The translations under genes were made by a program, and so were the position numbers. The notes below the pieces were generated by a model. The model did no database searches. It saw nothing but the letters and a program-made list of their open reading frames with translations, and was not told the origin of the DNA. A stretch of DNA of 19,765 nt, taken from assembly GCA_041584015.1 (NCBI GenBank), contig JBFHES010000050.1, forward strand, positions 1-19,765, in the 5' to 3' direction. Shown here piece after piece: positions 1 to 7,444 of this stretch. The stretch is from JBFHES01 sp041584015 (GTDB lineage Bacteria; Bacteroidota; Bacteroidia; Bacteroidales; M50B96). Position 1 is the stretch's first letter, and every line of letters starts with the position of its first letter.

Positions 1-746
1 GCATCCTCAAGCGTTCCTTCAATTTGCGCCATTTCATTCTCCCCATCTTCCTGCAGAGCAACTACTTTAATTGGTTCGAGTTTAAATTTAAGCGAGTCTG
101 TTTTGTTTTTCGACTGATATAAATTGCCTAAAAAATCTTTGTAATAGGTAGATTGTCTGGGAATACTTTTTTCTGCTTTTGCAATCATTGCCCTATCAAT
201 CATGCTAACCGAGCTTTTCTTGTATTTAAGTTTAAGCTGGTTAATCGTATTAATTTCGCGTTCGCGAATAAAGACTTTCTGCCGGCAGTTTAATTTAATA
301 TAATTTGAGTCCTTGTATAGCAGTACTTTTTCAACAATTACTTCTGGATCGGGCGGTGTTCCAAATACCAATGTTTCGCTTAAATTGAACAGTTCCTCCT
401 CTAAATAGATTACAGCTAAACTATCTAATTGATTAATAATAATATCTCTTGATTTGTAGCCAACATACTGAAATCGCAAGGTGTCTTCCGGCTGCAGTTC
501 GCTAACATCAATGGCAAAATTCCCCTTCTCGTTACTGATAACTCCGCATCCTTTATGTAAAACATAAATGTTAGTATAGGGTAGAGGTGACTTGTTCTTT
601 TTATCGAGTACCAATCCTTTCATCTGTGTGCATAGCTTGTGGCTTTTTTCAGATTGCCTGCCAGGTGCGATATCAGCAGTTTGTGAAAATAGAACAGCAT
701 TTGAAATAAGGCAGATAATTACCAGAAGTAAATTAGCTTGTTTCAT
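1..746 (-). CDS. CarboxypepD_reg-domain secreted protein, C-terminus cut by window
   Basis: I translated this gene by hand from the ATG at 744-746; the frame stays open to the window edge (248 codons), so the C-terminus is missing. Residues 1-22 form a signal peptide (hydrophobic run LLLVIICLISNAVLF, then SQ). Residues about 43-120 form a carboxypeptidase-like regulatory domain of the type common in Bacteroidota, with the landmarks MKGLVLDKKNKSPLPYTNIYV, GVISNEKGNFAI and LRFQYVGYKSRDI. The rest, from about residue 130, is charged and lysine-rich; I do not recognise it. The protein is probably envelope-associated, with the N-terminal domain as a beta-sandwich module rather than an enzyme. It resembles the next gene at 856-1683 in its first 110 residues but not afterwards. 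Function unknown. Confidence 0.8.
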   Translation of the reverse strand, partial: MKQANLLLVIICLISNAVLFSQTADIAPGRQSEKSHKLCTQMKGLVLDKKNKSPLPYTNIYVLHKGCGVISNEKGNFAIDVSELQPEDTLRFQYVGYKSRDIIINQLDSLAVIYLEEELFNLSETLVFGTPPDPEVIVEKVLLYKDSNYIKLNCRQKVFIREREINTINQLKLKYKKSSVSMIDRAMIAKAEKSIPRQSTYYKDFLGNLYQSKNKTDSLKFKLEPIKVVALQEDGENEMAQIEGTLED

Positions 747-855
747 AGATGTTGATTGATTAGGATCTTTTAATAACTGATTTTTCTTGATTTAATTATT
801 CCTTGACGTTATTTCTCTTCAATATGTTACAGAATCCGAATGATGACGCCCGTTC

Positions 856-1683
856 TTATTTAACAGAACTGACATAACAGCATATTCCTAATTTTAGGTT
901 CGATCTTTCCCAGTAGCCTTCACTGGCAAATCGAACATAGGATTGTTCTCCACGTCTTTTACTTACATATTTAATGCTTGTTGATGGAGACTCGTTCAGA
1001 ACTTCCATGCTTAGCAGAAAATCATTCTCGACACGCAGATTAAGGTGCGAAATATCTAAATATATTTTATCGGTGATTTCATTCTTATGAACCACCAATT
1101 TGTATGCTTGTGAAATAATGTTCTTGCCAATGGTGGTATCGTTCATCTCATAAATATTCACACGGCAGATTAGGCTGTCGTAATTATGTTCAATGATGGA
1201 AATTTCGGCGCTATCAATAAATACAGGACTATTATTTAATTTCATTAGTGTTGCAACTTCGTAGCCTAAGCCGTTTCCAAATGAAGACCAACTTCTCTTC
1301 GGAGGAAAATCGTTACCTAGTTTTTTTACGCTAGCTTTTGTGGTTCGTACAATAATTTCATCAATGTGTTCAGTTTTTTGCTGGAGCTCAATGATTATAT
1401 TTTGCTTGTCATACTGCGATTTAAAATCACTTAGCTGCATGGTAAATGGTTCGTAACCTAGATGCGAAACCCTTAAAGTATCTTCCTCATATTCTTTAGG
1501 GAGGCTGATAGCAAACACGCCGTGTTCGTTTGATACGGTGCCAATGCTTGTCCCGATAATTCCAATGCTGGCATATTCTAATGGAGTTCCTGTTTTATTA
1601 TCCGTAAGGCGACCACTGTATTCCTGAGCGTGTGCATGATTAATAAAAATGAATATTAATAGGAACATTAATGTAGTTCTCAT
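856..1683 (-). CDS. CarboxypepD_reg-domain secreted protein, 275 aa
   Basis: The ATG at 1681-1683 is followed by a clear signal peptide (MRTTLMFLLIFIFINHAHAQ, cleavage after about residue 19). Residues about 21-110 are a CarboxypepD_reg-like beta-sandwich (YSGRLTDNKTGTPLEYASI, then GTVSNEHGVFAISLP, then LRVSHLGYEPF). Residues about 130-275 form a beta-rich domain that I cannot name; it holds FIDSAEISI and LICRVNIYEM and ends near a pair of cysteines (ICCY). No catalytic motif is visible, and the regulatory domain alone does not imply peptidase activity. A terminator at 1804-1840 separates it from the upstream TonB receptor gene, and a TAnnTTTG element at 1707-1714 suggests its own promoter. 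It is therefore probably not part of the Mo/W cluster. Confidence 0.8.
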   Translation of the reverse strand: MRTTLMFLLIFIFINHAHAQEYSGRLTDNKTGTPLEYASIGIIGTSIGTVSNEHGVFAISLPKEYEEDTLRVSHLGYEPFTMQLSDFKSQYDKQNIIIELQQKTEHIDEIIVRTTKASVKKLGNDFPPKRSWSSFGNGLGYEVATLMKLNNSPVFIDSAEISIIEHNYDSLICRVNIYEMNDTTIGKNIISQAYKLVVHKNEITDKIYLDISHLNLRVENDFLLSMEVLNESPSTSIKYVSKRRGEQSYVRFASEGYWERSNLKLGICCYVSSVK

Positions 1684-1706
1684 TGCATGGCTAGTCTTAG
1701 TTGAAT

Positions 1707-1714
1707 CAAAGATA
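1707..1714 (-). promoter_or_regulatory. Candidate -7 element of a Bacteroidota promoter
   Basis: The minus strand reads TATCTTTG, an exact match to the TAnnTTTG -7 consensus of Bacteroidota. It lies 23 bp before the ATG at 1683 and downstream of the terminator that closes the preceding gene. I see no clear -33 TTTG at the usual spacing, so this is a partial promoter match. Confidence 0.4.
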
Positions 1715-1803
1715 GAATAAATTGATCACATAACGGATGTGAAGGTCGATGAGGCTTCTATGTAACTTGAAAAGATGTTTAAGAAAAGATGGTCCCTTAA
1801 CGA

Positions 1804-1840
1804 AAAGCCCCTTGGTCTTTGCGAAAGATCAAGGGGCTTT
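1804..1840 (-). terminator. Intrinsic terminator after the TonB-dependent receptor gene
   Basis: Two 17-nt arms (1804-1820 and 1824-1840) pair with a single G-T type mismatch around a 3-nt GCG loop. The core is AAAGCCCCTTG paired with CAAGGGGCTTT. The stem ends in a T run on the minus strand (and equally on the plus strand). It lies 21 bp past the stop codon of the receptor gene at 1862. Its near-symmetry means it could stop transcription in both directions. Confidence 0.85.
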
Positions 1841-1861
1841 AAAATTATATTTGTCAGTATT

Positions 1862-4183
1862 TTACAATCGATACTTAACGCTAAGTAATGCGAACCTACC
1901 CGGGGATAATCTGCCTTTTCTGTCGATGTATGGTTTGTCGAGGAGGTTTTGTACATCAAGTGCAATATTGAAATGTTTACCCAACGATCTGCCCAAGTGC
2001 AAATCAACAAGGGAGTAACTATCTACAACCTGTGTGTTGAGGTCGTCTACCCATTGTTCGTCAATAAAACTGTAGGTTAAGGAGCCATTCAGCCATTTAT
2101 GCTTAAGGTACACACCTGCAAAAAACAGGTTTGGAGAAACTTCAATTAGCGAAAATCCTGCATGATCGATCCCCGTTGCCTGATCGATAAATTCCAGAAC
2201 TTCGGTACTGTTGTGCGTGAAGTTAGTTTTGAAGGTTAATGGTTCAATTGGGTTCCACTCCAAACTTATTTCAAATCCCTTAATGGCGGCGCTGGTAATA
2301 TTCTGCTTTTGCAGTACAGGTTTTAACGATGAGCCTCCTGTATCAACTGTGTCTCCTGTGTTCACAAAAAATACCATATTCGATCCAACAGAATAATAAG
2401 CAGCTGCTGCCAGCTTAAGTTTTTCAATGGGAAAGTAAGTTCCACCAATCTCATAGTTAATGAGCGATTCTGGTTGAAGGTTGGGGTTGGCCAGCTTAAA
2501 GCCTTTGGTTACTTTTCCCGAGCGACACATATCGTCCAATTTAGGAGGCATAAAGCCTTTTGCAATGTTTGCATACATTGAGAAATTATTGGTGAAATGA
2601 TATTTGGCTGCAAACTTTGGACTCAGTTCCGACCAGATACTGTTTTTGTATTCATTGTCTTCGGCTTGTAAAAAGCCAGTGGTTGAGGTTGGATTTGATA
2701 TGATGAGGCTTCCATTGGAGAAACGGCTGTGATCAACGCGCACCCCAATATTGAAAATAAGTTTGTCGTTAAGGAATGAAAGTTCATCCTGCAGGAAATA
2801 CCCCAAATAGTCCAATGTACCGAAGTAGGCAATTGAATCGCTTGAACTCATATAATCATCAGCCGCATCAATACCGCTTTGTTTGGCATCAAGTCCAATG
2901 GTCAGGTTCTGAAATTGGCCAATCTTCTTCGATGAGTTTAGCATTAACCCGCGGTCATACTTATATGAATTGGTTTCGTAGAGTCGATATTCGCTTGATG
3001 AATTAAGCGATTCATTTTGGCGAAAATAATGCTCGTTATGATTGTATAAGTTGGCTGTTAAATTTTGCCCGAGGAACTTGCCTGTGTAGCTTGCCTGCAT
3101 AAAATGGTCGGTATAGCTAAAATAGCTTCCCAGCTCTTCGTATACTTTTTTCCCGTCTCCGCGCTTGTCGGTATGATAGCGGTAATTGAAGTCAATTTTA
3201 TGATGCTTGTTTAGTTGATAGCCTCCTGAAATACCTGTTCCATGTTCCTCAAGAAAAACAGGAAAGTCTGTTTCATCGCTTAGTTCTGGCGGATTAAAGT
3301 TGTATCCGTCACCTTGCCTGAAAAGCACATCAACATTATAGTACAATCCTTTATCCTCATCAATTAGATTCTGGCCTGCGTTTATATTGCCTCCAAACGT
3401 ATTGTAAGTTCCGTAGAATAATTTGGCCGATAAATTAGTTTTGTTTTTTGGTTTTTTTGTGATGATGTTAATGGCTCCGCCCATTGCGTTGTTGCCGTAA
3501 ACTGCCGATCCCGGGCCTTTCACAACCTCAATACGTTCAACTTCATCAGGATTTATTAAATGCCAGCTAACAGGACCACCTGCTTCCTGGTTCAATGGAA
3601 CACCATTTAGCATAATTAAGGTGCGTGATGCACTTTCTAATCCACGCATGGTTACACTTGTGTTTTTTGAGAAGATTCCCCAGCTACGATTTACCTGAAC
3701 ATTAGCAATGCTGTGAAAGATGTCATCAATATTACTTAGTGCATGATTTTCTAGTTCTGTGGCATCAATAGTTTCAATCATGGCCGGAACGTTAATCGTT
3801 CTGTTAGCTGTTCTTGTTGCCGTAACAGTTACCTGATTAATGCCAAACGGCAGTGGCTGCAAGCGTAAAAAGAAAGTATGTCCTTCTTCTCCTGTAAATG
3901 ATAGTTGCTCCGAGAGAACTTTATAACCAATATGTTTGATCTTGATGTTGACATCACCCATGGGAACATTTGTTAGAACAAAGTCTCCAAGCTCGTTGGT
4001 AATGGTTGAAAGGTTTTGCTCAAGCAGAACTACATGAGCACCAGCAAGTGGTTCGTTGGTTTCTATGTCAAGTACTTTGCCTCTCAATGTATTGTGATCG
4101 GTCGGCACGGCCATTACTGTGTTCACACAAACGACCAACATAATAATTGACCAAGCTTTTTTTATGGATTTTAAATGTAACAT
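1862..4183 (-). CDS. TonB-dependent outer-membrane receptor, likely tungstate/molybdate (or chelate) importer
   Basis: This encodes a 22-strand-type outer-membrane receptor that takes in ligands using energy from TonB-ExbBD. I start it at the ATG at 4181-4183 (773 aa); the frame also offers a TTG six bases upstream, which is less likely. Residues 1-25 are a signal peptide ending VNTVMA. Residues about 33-115 are a CarboxypepD_reg domain (LRGKVLDIETNEPLAGAHVV). A TonB-box-like VTVTATRT follows. Residues about 125-235 are the plug, with MRGLESASRTLIMLNGVPL, IEVVKGPGSAVYGNNAMGG and INIITKKP. The rest is the beta-barrel, with the TonB-dependent C-terminal signature (FNIALDVQNLLDKPYIDRKG, ending LLSVKYRL). 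The family does not reveal the ligand. The substrate is inferred only from the co-directional modE-like/wtpA-like genes upstream; cobalamin or siderophore uptake remain alternatives. Confidence 0.9.
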   Translation of the reverse strand: MLHLKSIKKAWSIIMLVVCVNTVMAVPTDHNTLRGKVLDIETNEPLAGAHVVLLEQNLSTITNELGDFVLTNVPMGDVNIKIKHIGYKVLSEQLSFTGEEGHTFFLRLQPLPFGINQVTVTATRTANRTINVPAMIETIDATELENHALSNIDDIFHSIANVQVNRSWGIFSKNTSVTMRGLESASRTLIMLNGVPLNQEAGGPVSWHLINPDEVERIEVVKGPGSAVYGNNAMGGAINIITKKPKNKTNLSAKLFYGTYNTFGGNINAGQNLIDEDKGLYYNVDVLFRQGDGYNFNPPELSDETDFPVFLEEHGTGISGGYQLNKHHKIDFNYRYHTDKRGDGKKVYEELGSYFSYTDHFMQASYTGKFLGQNLTANLYNHNEHYFRQNESLNSSSEYRLYETNSYKYDRGLMLNSSKKIGQFQNLTIGLDAKQSGIDAADDYMSSSDSIAYFGTLDYLGYFLQDELSFLNDKLIFNIGVRVDHSRFSNGSLIISNPTSTTGFLQAEDNEYKNSIWSELSPKFAAKYHFTNNFSMYANIAKGFMPPKLDDMCRSGKVTKGFKLANPNLQPESLINYEIGGTYFPIEKLKLAAAAYYSVGSNMVFFVNTGDTVDTGGSSLKPVLQKQNITSAAIKGFEISLEWNPIEPLTFKTNFTHNSTEVLEFIDQATGIDHAGFSLIEVSPNLFFAGVYLKHKWLNGSLTYSFIDEQWVDDLNTQVVDSYSLVDLHLGRSLGKHFNIALDVQNLLDKPYIDRKGRLSPGRFALLSVKYRL

Positions 4184-4215
4184 CTTCAATTTTACTTAAA
4201 CAGTATGCTTCTTAC

Positions 4216-4283
4216 AGCAAAAACATCAGTATTCATTTACATCAGCTTAATTGCAGACGAAGAAGAATACTGATGTTTTTGCT
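4216..4283 (-). promoter_or_regulatory. 19-bp perfect inverted repeat: candidate attenuator, terminator or mRNA-processing hairpin
   Basis: The left arm AGCAAAAACATCAGTATTC (4216-4234) is the exact reverse complement of 4265-4283, with a 30-nt spacer. It lies in the gap between the lipoprotein gene (stop at 4318) and the receptor gene (ATG at 4183). On the minus strand the core stem is followed by TTTTTGCT, so it can act as a terminator, although the T run also pairs. The spacer holds another ACATCAG (4239-4245) that could compete for the same partner at 4270-4276, so two mutually exclusive foldings are possible. Confidence 0.6.
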
Positions 4284-4317
4284 TAATCTCAGTCGTTGCT
4301 TTTTCAAGCAATGCAGC

Positions 4318-5199
4318 TTATTCGCTAATTATAATATCTATTTTTATTGTACCGGCTGAGGCCTCTTTTACTTCGCTAACCATGAACATACCCATTTCTG
4401 TTTCGCTAACAAATGAATAGATATCACCGGCACTTAGTTCTTTTGCCTTGCGTTTACCAGAGCTATACTCGAAAGTATTCGCCAGAATTAGACTGTCGTT
4501 TTCTGCTGCTAAGAATTCAGCTGCATCAATTGATAACTTTTCATAGCGGGTTGTATTTTTGGTGGTCCAGTCGTTTATTGAGTACTGGCCTGCAAATACA
4601 TCTTCATCAAAATTGGCGCCCGGCGAAGCAATGGCGTTGGCATCACTTCCTACTTCATCAAAAAAATACACCATGTCGATTTTTTCAGAGTTGGCAGCCG
4701 CATCAGCAAGGTTATACACCAAATTGTCTTCAAAAGAGAAGAAACTGCCATTGGTGTTATCCTGCGCCCCAAGAATAATATTCTCAGTTCTGGTAATGGT
4801 GCCATAACTTGAAGCATCATCTTTGGTTAAAGTTATGGAGAGTGATGATGAACGGCCATCTTTATCACTAACCGTAAATTCCCATGTCTCCGTATCTGAA
4901 ATGCCTTTGGTGATATCGCGTACCCACTCAAAACTTTCTGTATTAATTCCAGAATCAATGCTCACGCTCATATCAGCCGTAATATCATATTTAAATGAAC
5001 TAAGGTTAACGTCGCTTTGGGTTGCAGCCTCAATACCAATCTTAATTGATTCGCCAATTTTCAAAGTGGTGTCCTGATACACGAATCCTGCTCCCTGCTT
5101 AAACGAGAGGCTTGGATTGTCAAATTTCTCATCATCTTCGGTACAAGCGAATGCGCTTATGGCTATGACTGCTATTAATAGATATTTAAGAGTTTTCAT
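4318..5199 (-). CDS. Surface or periplasmic lipoprotein paired with the TonB receptor, 293 aa
   Basis: The N-terminus is a lipoprotein signal peptide: MKTLKYLLIAVIAISAFAC, with Cys19 as the lipidated residue, followed by an acidic stretch (TEDDEKFDN). Acidic residues after the cysteine fit the lipoprotein export signal for surface display known in Bacteroidota. Residues about 30-125 look like an Ig-like beta-sandwich (SFKQGAGFVYQDTTLKIGES to LSITLTKDD). Residues about 135-293 form a second beta-rich domain (SFFSFEDNLVYNLADAAANS, KIDMVYFF, and an end GTIKIDIIISE), a layout I have seen in Bacteroidota lipoproteins without a known function. The gene starts 16 nt after the membrane-protein gene, and the receptor gene follows, so a ligand-capture or receptor-lid role is plausible but unproven. 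I can name no enzyme family. Confidence 0.75.
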   Translation of the reverse strand: MKTLKYLLIAVIAISAFACTEDDEKFDNPSLSFKQGAGFVYQDTTLKIGESIKIGIEAATQSDVNLSSFKYDITADMSVSIDSGINTESFEWVRDITKGISDTETWEFTVSDKDGRSSSLSITLTKDDASSYGTITRTENIILGAQDNTNGSFFSFEDNLVYNLADAAANSEKIDMVYFFDEVGSDANAIASPGANFDEDVFAGQYSINDWTTKNTTRYEKLSIDAAEFLAAENDSLILANTFEYSSGKRKAKELSAGDIYSFVSETEMGMFMVSEVKEASAGTIKIDIIISE

Positions 5200-5215
5200 A
5201 ATTATAGTATTAATG

Positions 5216-5791
5216 TTATTTGCGTTTAATTGATTTAGCTCCCTGATAAATGCTTGCGCCTAGGGTTCCTCCAAAGAACCCAAACATTATGTACAAGGCG
5301 TAAGGATATAGCAATCCGGTTTTAAGCGAACCGTAAGGATAACCTGTTACGAACATAATAATTGTGCGGGATATTGGAATTGAGAAATGTGCAATGGCAG
5401 CAATAATTCCAAATACTACTACATTTTTCCAGCCGGTGAAATTTGCGAAACGAAAACCTAAATCGAGCAATACTGCTGGGAGGAAAAACACAATTGGCAT
5501 GAACGGATCTTTAAAGCCCATCCATGGAATTAAGGCAAACAATCCAACTCCCAAACCAGAAATTGTGGCAGCAATTTTCTTTTTTGATAGGGAGCGCGCC
5601 AATACCAATAAACCCATAAATTCTAGTCCATGATGACCAGGTAGTCGGAGCGGTACACGCATTTTTGCATGTAAGGTAATTGCTAAAGCTCCAAGGCTAA
5701 ATAGTAAAATGTATTCAAGTACAGTAGAAATGCTACTGTGAGATGCTCTTGAGATACTCTTTGGATGTAATTCTCCAGTGATTGTTTTCAT
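5216..5791 (-). CDS. Six-helix membrane protein resembling an ECF transporter S component, 191 aa
   Basis: The protein has about six hydrophobic segments: residues 24-41, 55-67, 75-92, 98-115, 123-140 and 159-180. Each is short and glycine-rich, as in ECF substrate-binding (S) subunits, and the total length is also typical of them. The loop RLPGHHGLEFM (residues 49-59) carries a His53-His54 pair that could bind a ligand. The C-terminus is basic (KSIKRK). The ATG at 5789-5791 lies 59 nt inside the preceding TiaS-like gene; the overlap encodes only the cytoplasmic N-terminal tail, and no later ATG precedes the first helix, so I keep this start. No EcfT or EcfA gene lies nearby. Assignment to the S-component class rests on topology alone; it could be an unrelated integral membrane protein. 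Confidence 0.6.
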   Translation of the reverse strand: MKTITGELHPKSISRASHSSISTVLEYILLFSLGALAITLHAKMRVPLRLPGHHGLEFMGLLVLARSLSKKKIAATISGLGVGLFALIPWMGFKDPFMPIVFFLPAVLLDLGFRFANFTGWKNVVVFGIIAAIAHFSIPISRTIIMFVTGYPYGSLKTGLLYPYALYIMFGFFGGTLGASIYQGAKSIKRK

Positions 5792-6473
5792 GATTATTTA
5801 TTTGTTCTGCTATTAATATTTTTTTTCCGTTTTGCATGATTGGTCTAATCCAATTACCCAATTCAAGCATTGTTTCATTTTTAAGTTCTTCACCGTTAAG
5901 TGTTAGAACTGCATCCAGTGGAATCTGGTTTTTTAATTCCTCAATTGAAATGGTTCCTTCCAGCTCTCTTAAGTTTTTACCTGATAACCAAATAAAGCGT
6001 CCATCGTTTTCACCTTTTCGCAATCCAATTGCAGCCAAAGCGCCAATAACGCCAGTGTGTTCTCCGGTTAAACCTTCCAGATAGATGTTATTCTTCTTAG
6101 CTAGGTTGTAGGCCATGTCCATGTTTAGTACAATCTTCTTTGCATTGTTTCCATATGCTACCACATCTTCTGGAATTTCATCCCAGGCTTTCAGGCAAAC
6201 AGCGGCATCCGAACCCGGGGCGCTATCTTTTAAGATAAAGGCTCTGGCAAATAACTGAAGCTGCGAATAATCATCCGCAATTACATCCAGGCAGGCAGAG
6301 CTATTTTGCGATGTATAGGGAATATCCGGATGAACAAATAACTGATGTCGGCTTATTCCTACAACACTGCCAATGTTGTTCTTCTCTATTAACGCGGCTA
6401 AGCAGCGTGCCCTGTATCCTGTGCCTCTGCTATCCTTGTTGTCGGTATCGTCTATGCCTAATAGGTATCTCAT
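5733..6473 (-). CDS. Short TiaS-like (GIDDTD) protein of unknown function, 246 aa
   Basis: The start is the ATG at 6471-6473, which overlaps the TGA stop of the preceding gene as ATGA; the in-frame start 12 nt earlier is only a TTG. The N-terminus reads MRYLLGIDDTD, with a GTG shortly after, which matches the signature of archaeal tRNA-Ile2 agmatidine synthetase (TiaS). Residues 137-151 (GEHTGVIGALAAIGL) match a second conserved TiaS motif. Archaeal TiaS is about 420 residues; this protein lacks most of its C-terminal part, including the zinc-ribbon and OB-fold regions used for tRNA. Bacteria decode AUA with TilS-made lysidine, so a tRNA role is unlikely. Its place between a tungstate/molybdate-binding protein and a membrane protein suggests a role in oxyanion uptake or cofactor supply, perhaps as an ATP-dependent enzyme. 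That is inference. Confidence 0.8.
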   Translation of the reverse strand: MRYLLGIDDTDNKDSRGTGYRARCLAALIEKNNIGSVVGISRHQLFVHPDIPYTSQNSSACLDVIADDYSQLQLFARAFILKDSAPGSDAAVCLKAWDEIPEDVVAYGNNAKKIVLNMDMAYNLAKKNNIYLEGLTGEHTGVIGALAAIGLRKGENDGRFIWLSGKNLRELEGTISIEELKNQIPLDAVLTLNGEELKNETMLELGNWIRPIMQNGKKILIAEQINNHENNHWRITSKEYLKSISQ

Positions 6474-7444
6474 TTTTTGCTGCAATATTTTTTTATGCGC
6501 TCTGGCAAAAGTTCCAATTGTTCTGTAAGTGCCGGAGACATGAACGATTGACCATTTTCAGTAAAAATTTTACCTCCTTTGTCAACATTCAGCAGAAACT
6601 CAAGAAAAGCTTCCGCGGCTTGCTTGTTTGGTGCTTGGTCTATAATTGTAATTCCATATACAATTGGGGCGCCCTTCAAGGTGAGTTTTTCACCAGGTTT
6701 TTTACCATGGATTTGAGTTGATGTACTTGCATACCAGTGGGCAAGCGCAGGGTTCTTTAGGTTTAATGAATCGGGAAGTTGTAAAAATGGCAAATTGTGT
6801 TGGACGGCTACTGATGAATAGAGAAATAAATAATCGATTGCACCAACTTCGAGTAAGGCCAAAAGATCAACCTCTTTAGGTCTTATGTATTTGTTATCCT
6901 TTGCAAGCAATCGTTGGCTCAATCCTTCAATCTGATATAATTCTTCGGCTAATTGACTGCACAGCACCGCCCGATAACCACATGGATCGGCATTGGGATC
7001 AGATCGGCCGTAAGCTACATCATCACGCATTAATATCTCGTGCCAGTTGTCTGCTGTCAGCTCATTGCTATATCTTGAGTTGGGACCATAAACCAATGAG
7101 ATTTCATTTTGAGCAAACATGATATTCCAATGCGTATGATTTGGAATCAGCATTTCGTCAATTACTTTAAAATCTGCTGAAGCCATTATATCGCAGCTGC
7201 GCTCAAGATCGGTAACTTTACGAGCACTGGCAACACTTCCTGCTGATTCGAGAAGTACTTTTACATTTGGGTTTTCAGTTTCAAAGGCTTTAGCCAGTTG
7301 TCTGAATGGAACCGATAAACTACCCGCATGAAAAATGGTAATGGTTCCTGACAATCCATTTGTATTCTTTGATGGTTTTTGTTGACCACAAGCAATAATC
7401 AGCACGGAAATGCTGGCTAATATGAAAAGACGAATTGTCTTCAT
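6470..7444 (-). CDS. wtpA: WtpA/ModA-type tungstate/molybdate-binding lipoprotein, 324 aa
   Basis: This is a periplasmic substrate-binding lipoprotein for oxyanions. The lipobox is LIIAC with Cys19. The mature part has the WtpA hallmarks: TITIFHAGSLSVPF (residues 34-47), a Ser at 70 in SAGSVASARKVTDLE, CDIMASADF, and SDPNADPCGYR (148-158). In Archaeoglobus fulgidus ModA, Asp153 and Glu218 complete an octahedral coordination of Mo/W and Tyr236 lies nearby. Here the equivalents appear to be Asp153, Glu191 (in RPKEVDLL) and Tyr209 (in FLYSSVA), with the same 18-residue Glu-Tyr spacing. The segment between Asp and Glu is about 27 residues shorter than I recall for archaeal proteins. The ATG at 7442-7444 overlaps the upstream stop as TAATG, which implies coupled translation. 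No permease or ATPase gene follows, unlike normal wtpABC clusters. Confidence 0.88.
   Translation of the reverse strand: MKTIRLFILASISVLIIACGQQKPSKNTNGLSGTITIFHAGSLSVPFRQLAKAFETENPNVKVLLESAGSVASARKVTDLERSCDIMASADFKVIDEMLIPNHTHWNIMFAQNEISLVYGPNSRYSNELTADNWHEILMRDDVAYGRSDPNADPCGYRAVLCSQLAEELYQIEGLSQRLLAKDNKYIRPKEVDLLALLEVGAIDYLFLYSSVAVQHNLPFLQLPDSLNLKNPALAHWYASTSTQIHGKKPGEKLTLKGAPIVYGITIIDQAPNKQAAEAFLEFLLNVDKGGKIFTENGQSFMSPALTEQLELLPERIKKYCSKK

Noticed and set aside
1729..1735. Second CGTTATG half-site upstream of the gene at 856-1683, like that in the ModE-type site
   Set aside because: No matching second half follows at the required spacing, so I do not call it an operator.
1749..2018. Plus-strand open frame of 89 codons over the end of the receptor gene
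   Set aside because: It runs antisense across the terminator and the receptor C-terminus, has no family resemblance, and no start signal; it is a shadow frame.
4413..4778. Plus-strand frame of 121 codons inside the lipoprotein gene
   Set aside because: Antisense to a well-supported lipoprotein with a lipobox; the translation is rich in His, Trp and Gln with no domain character.
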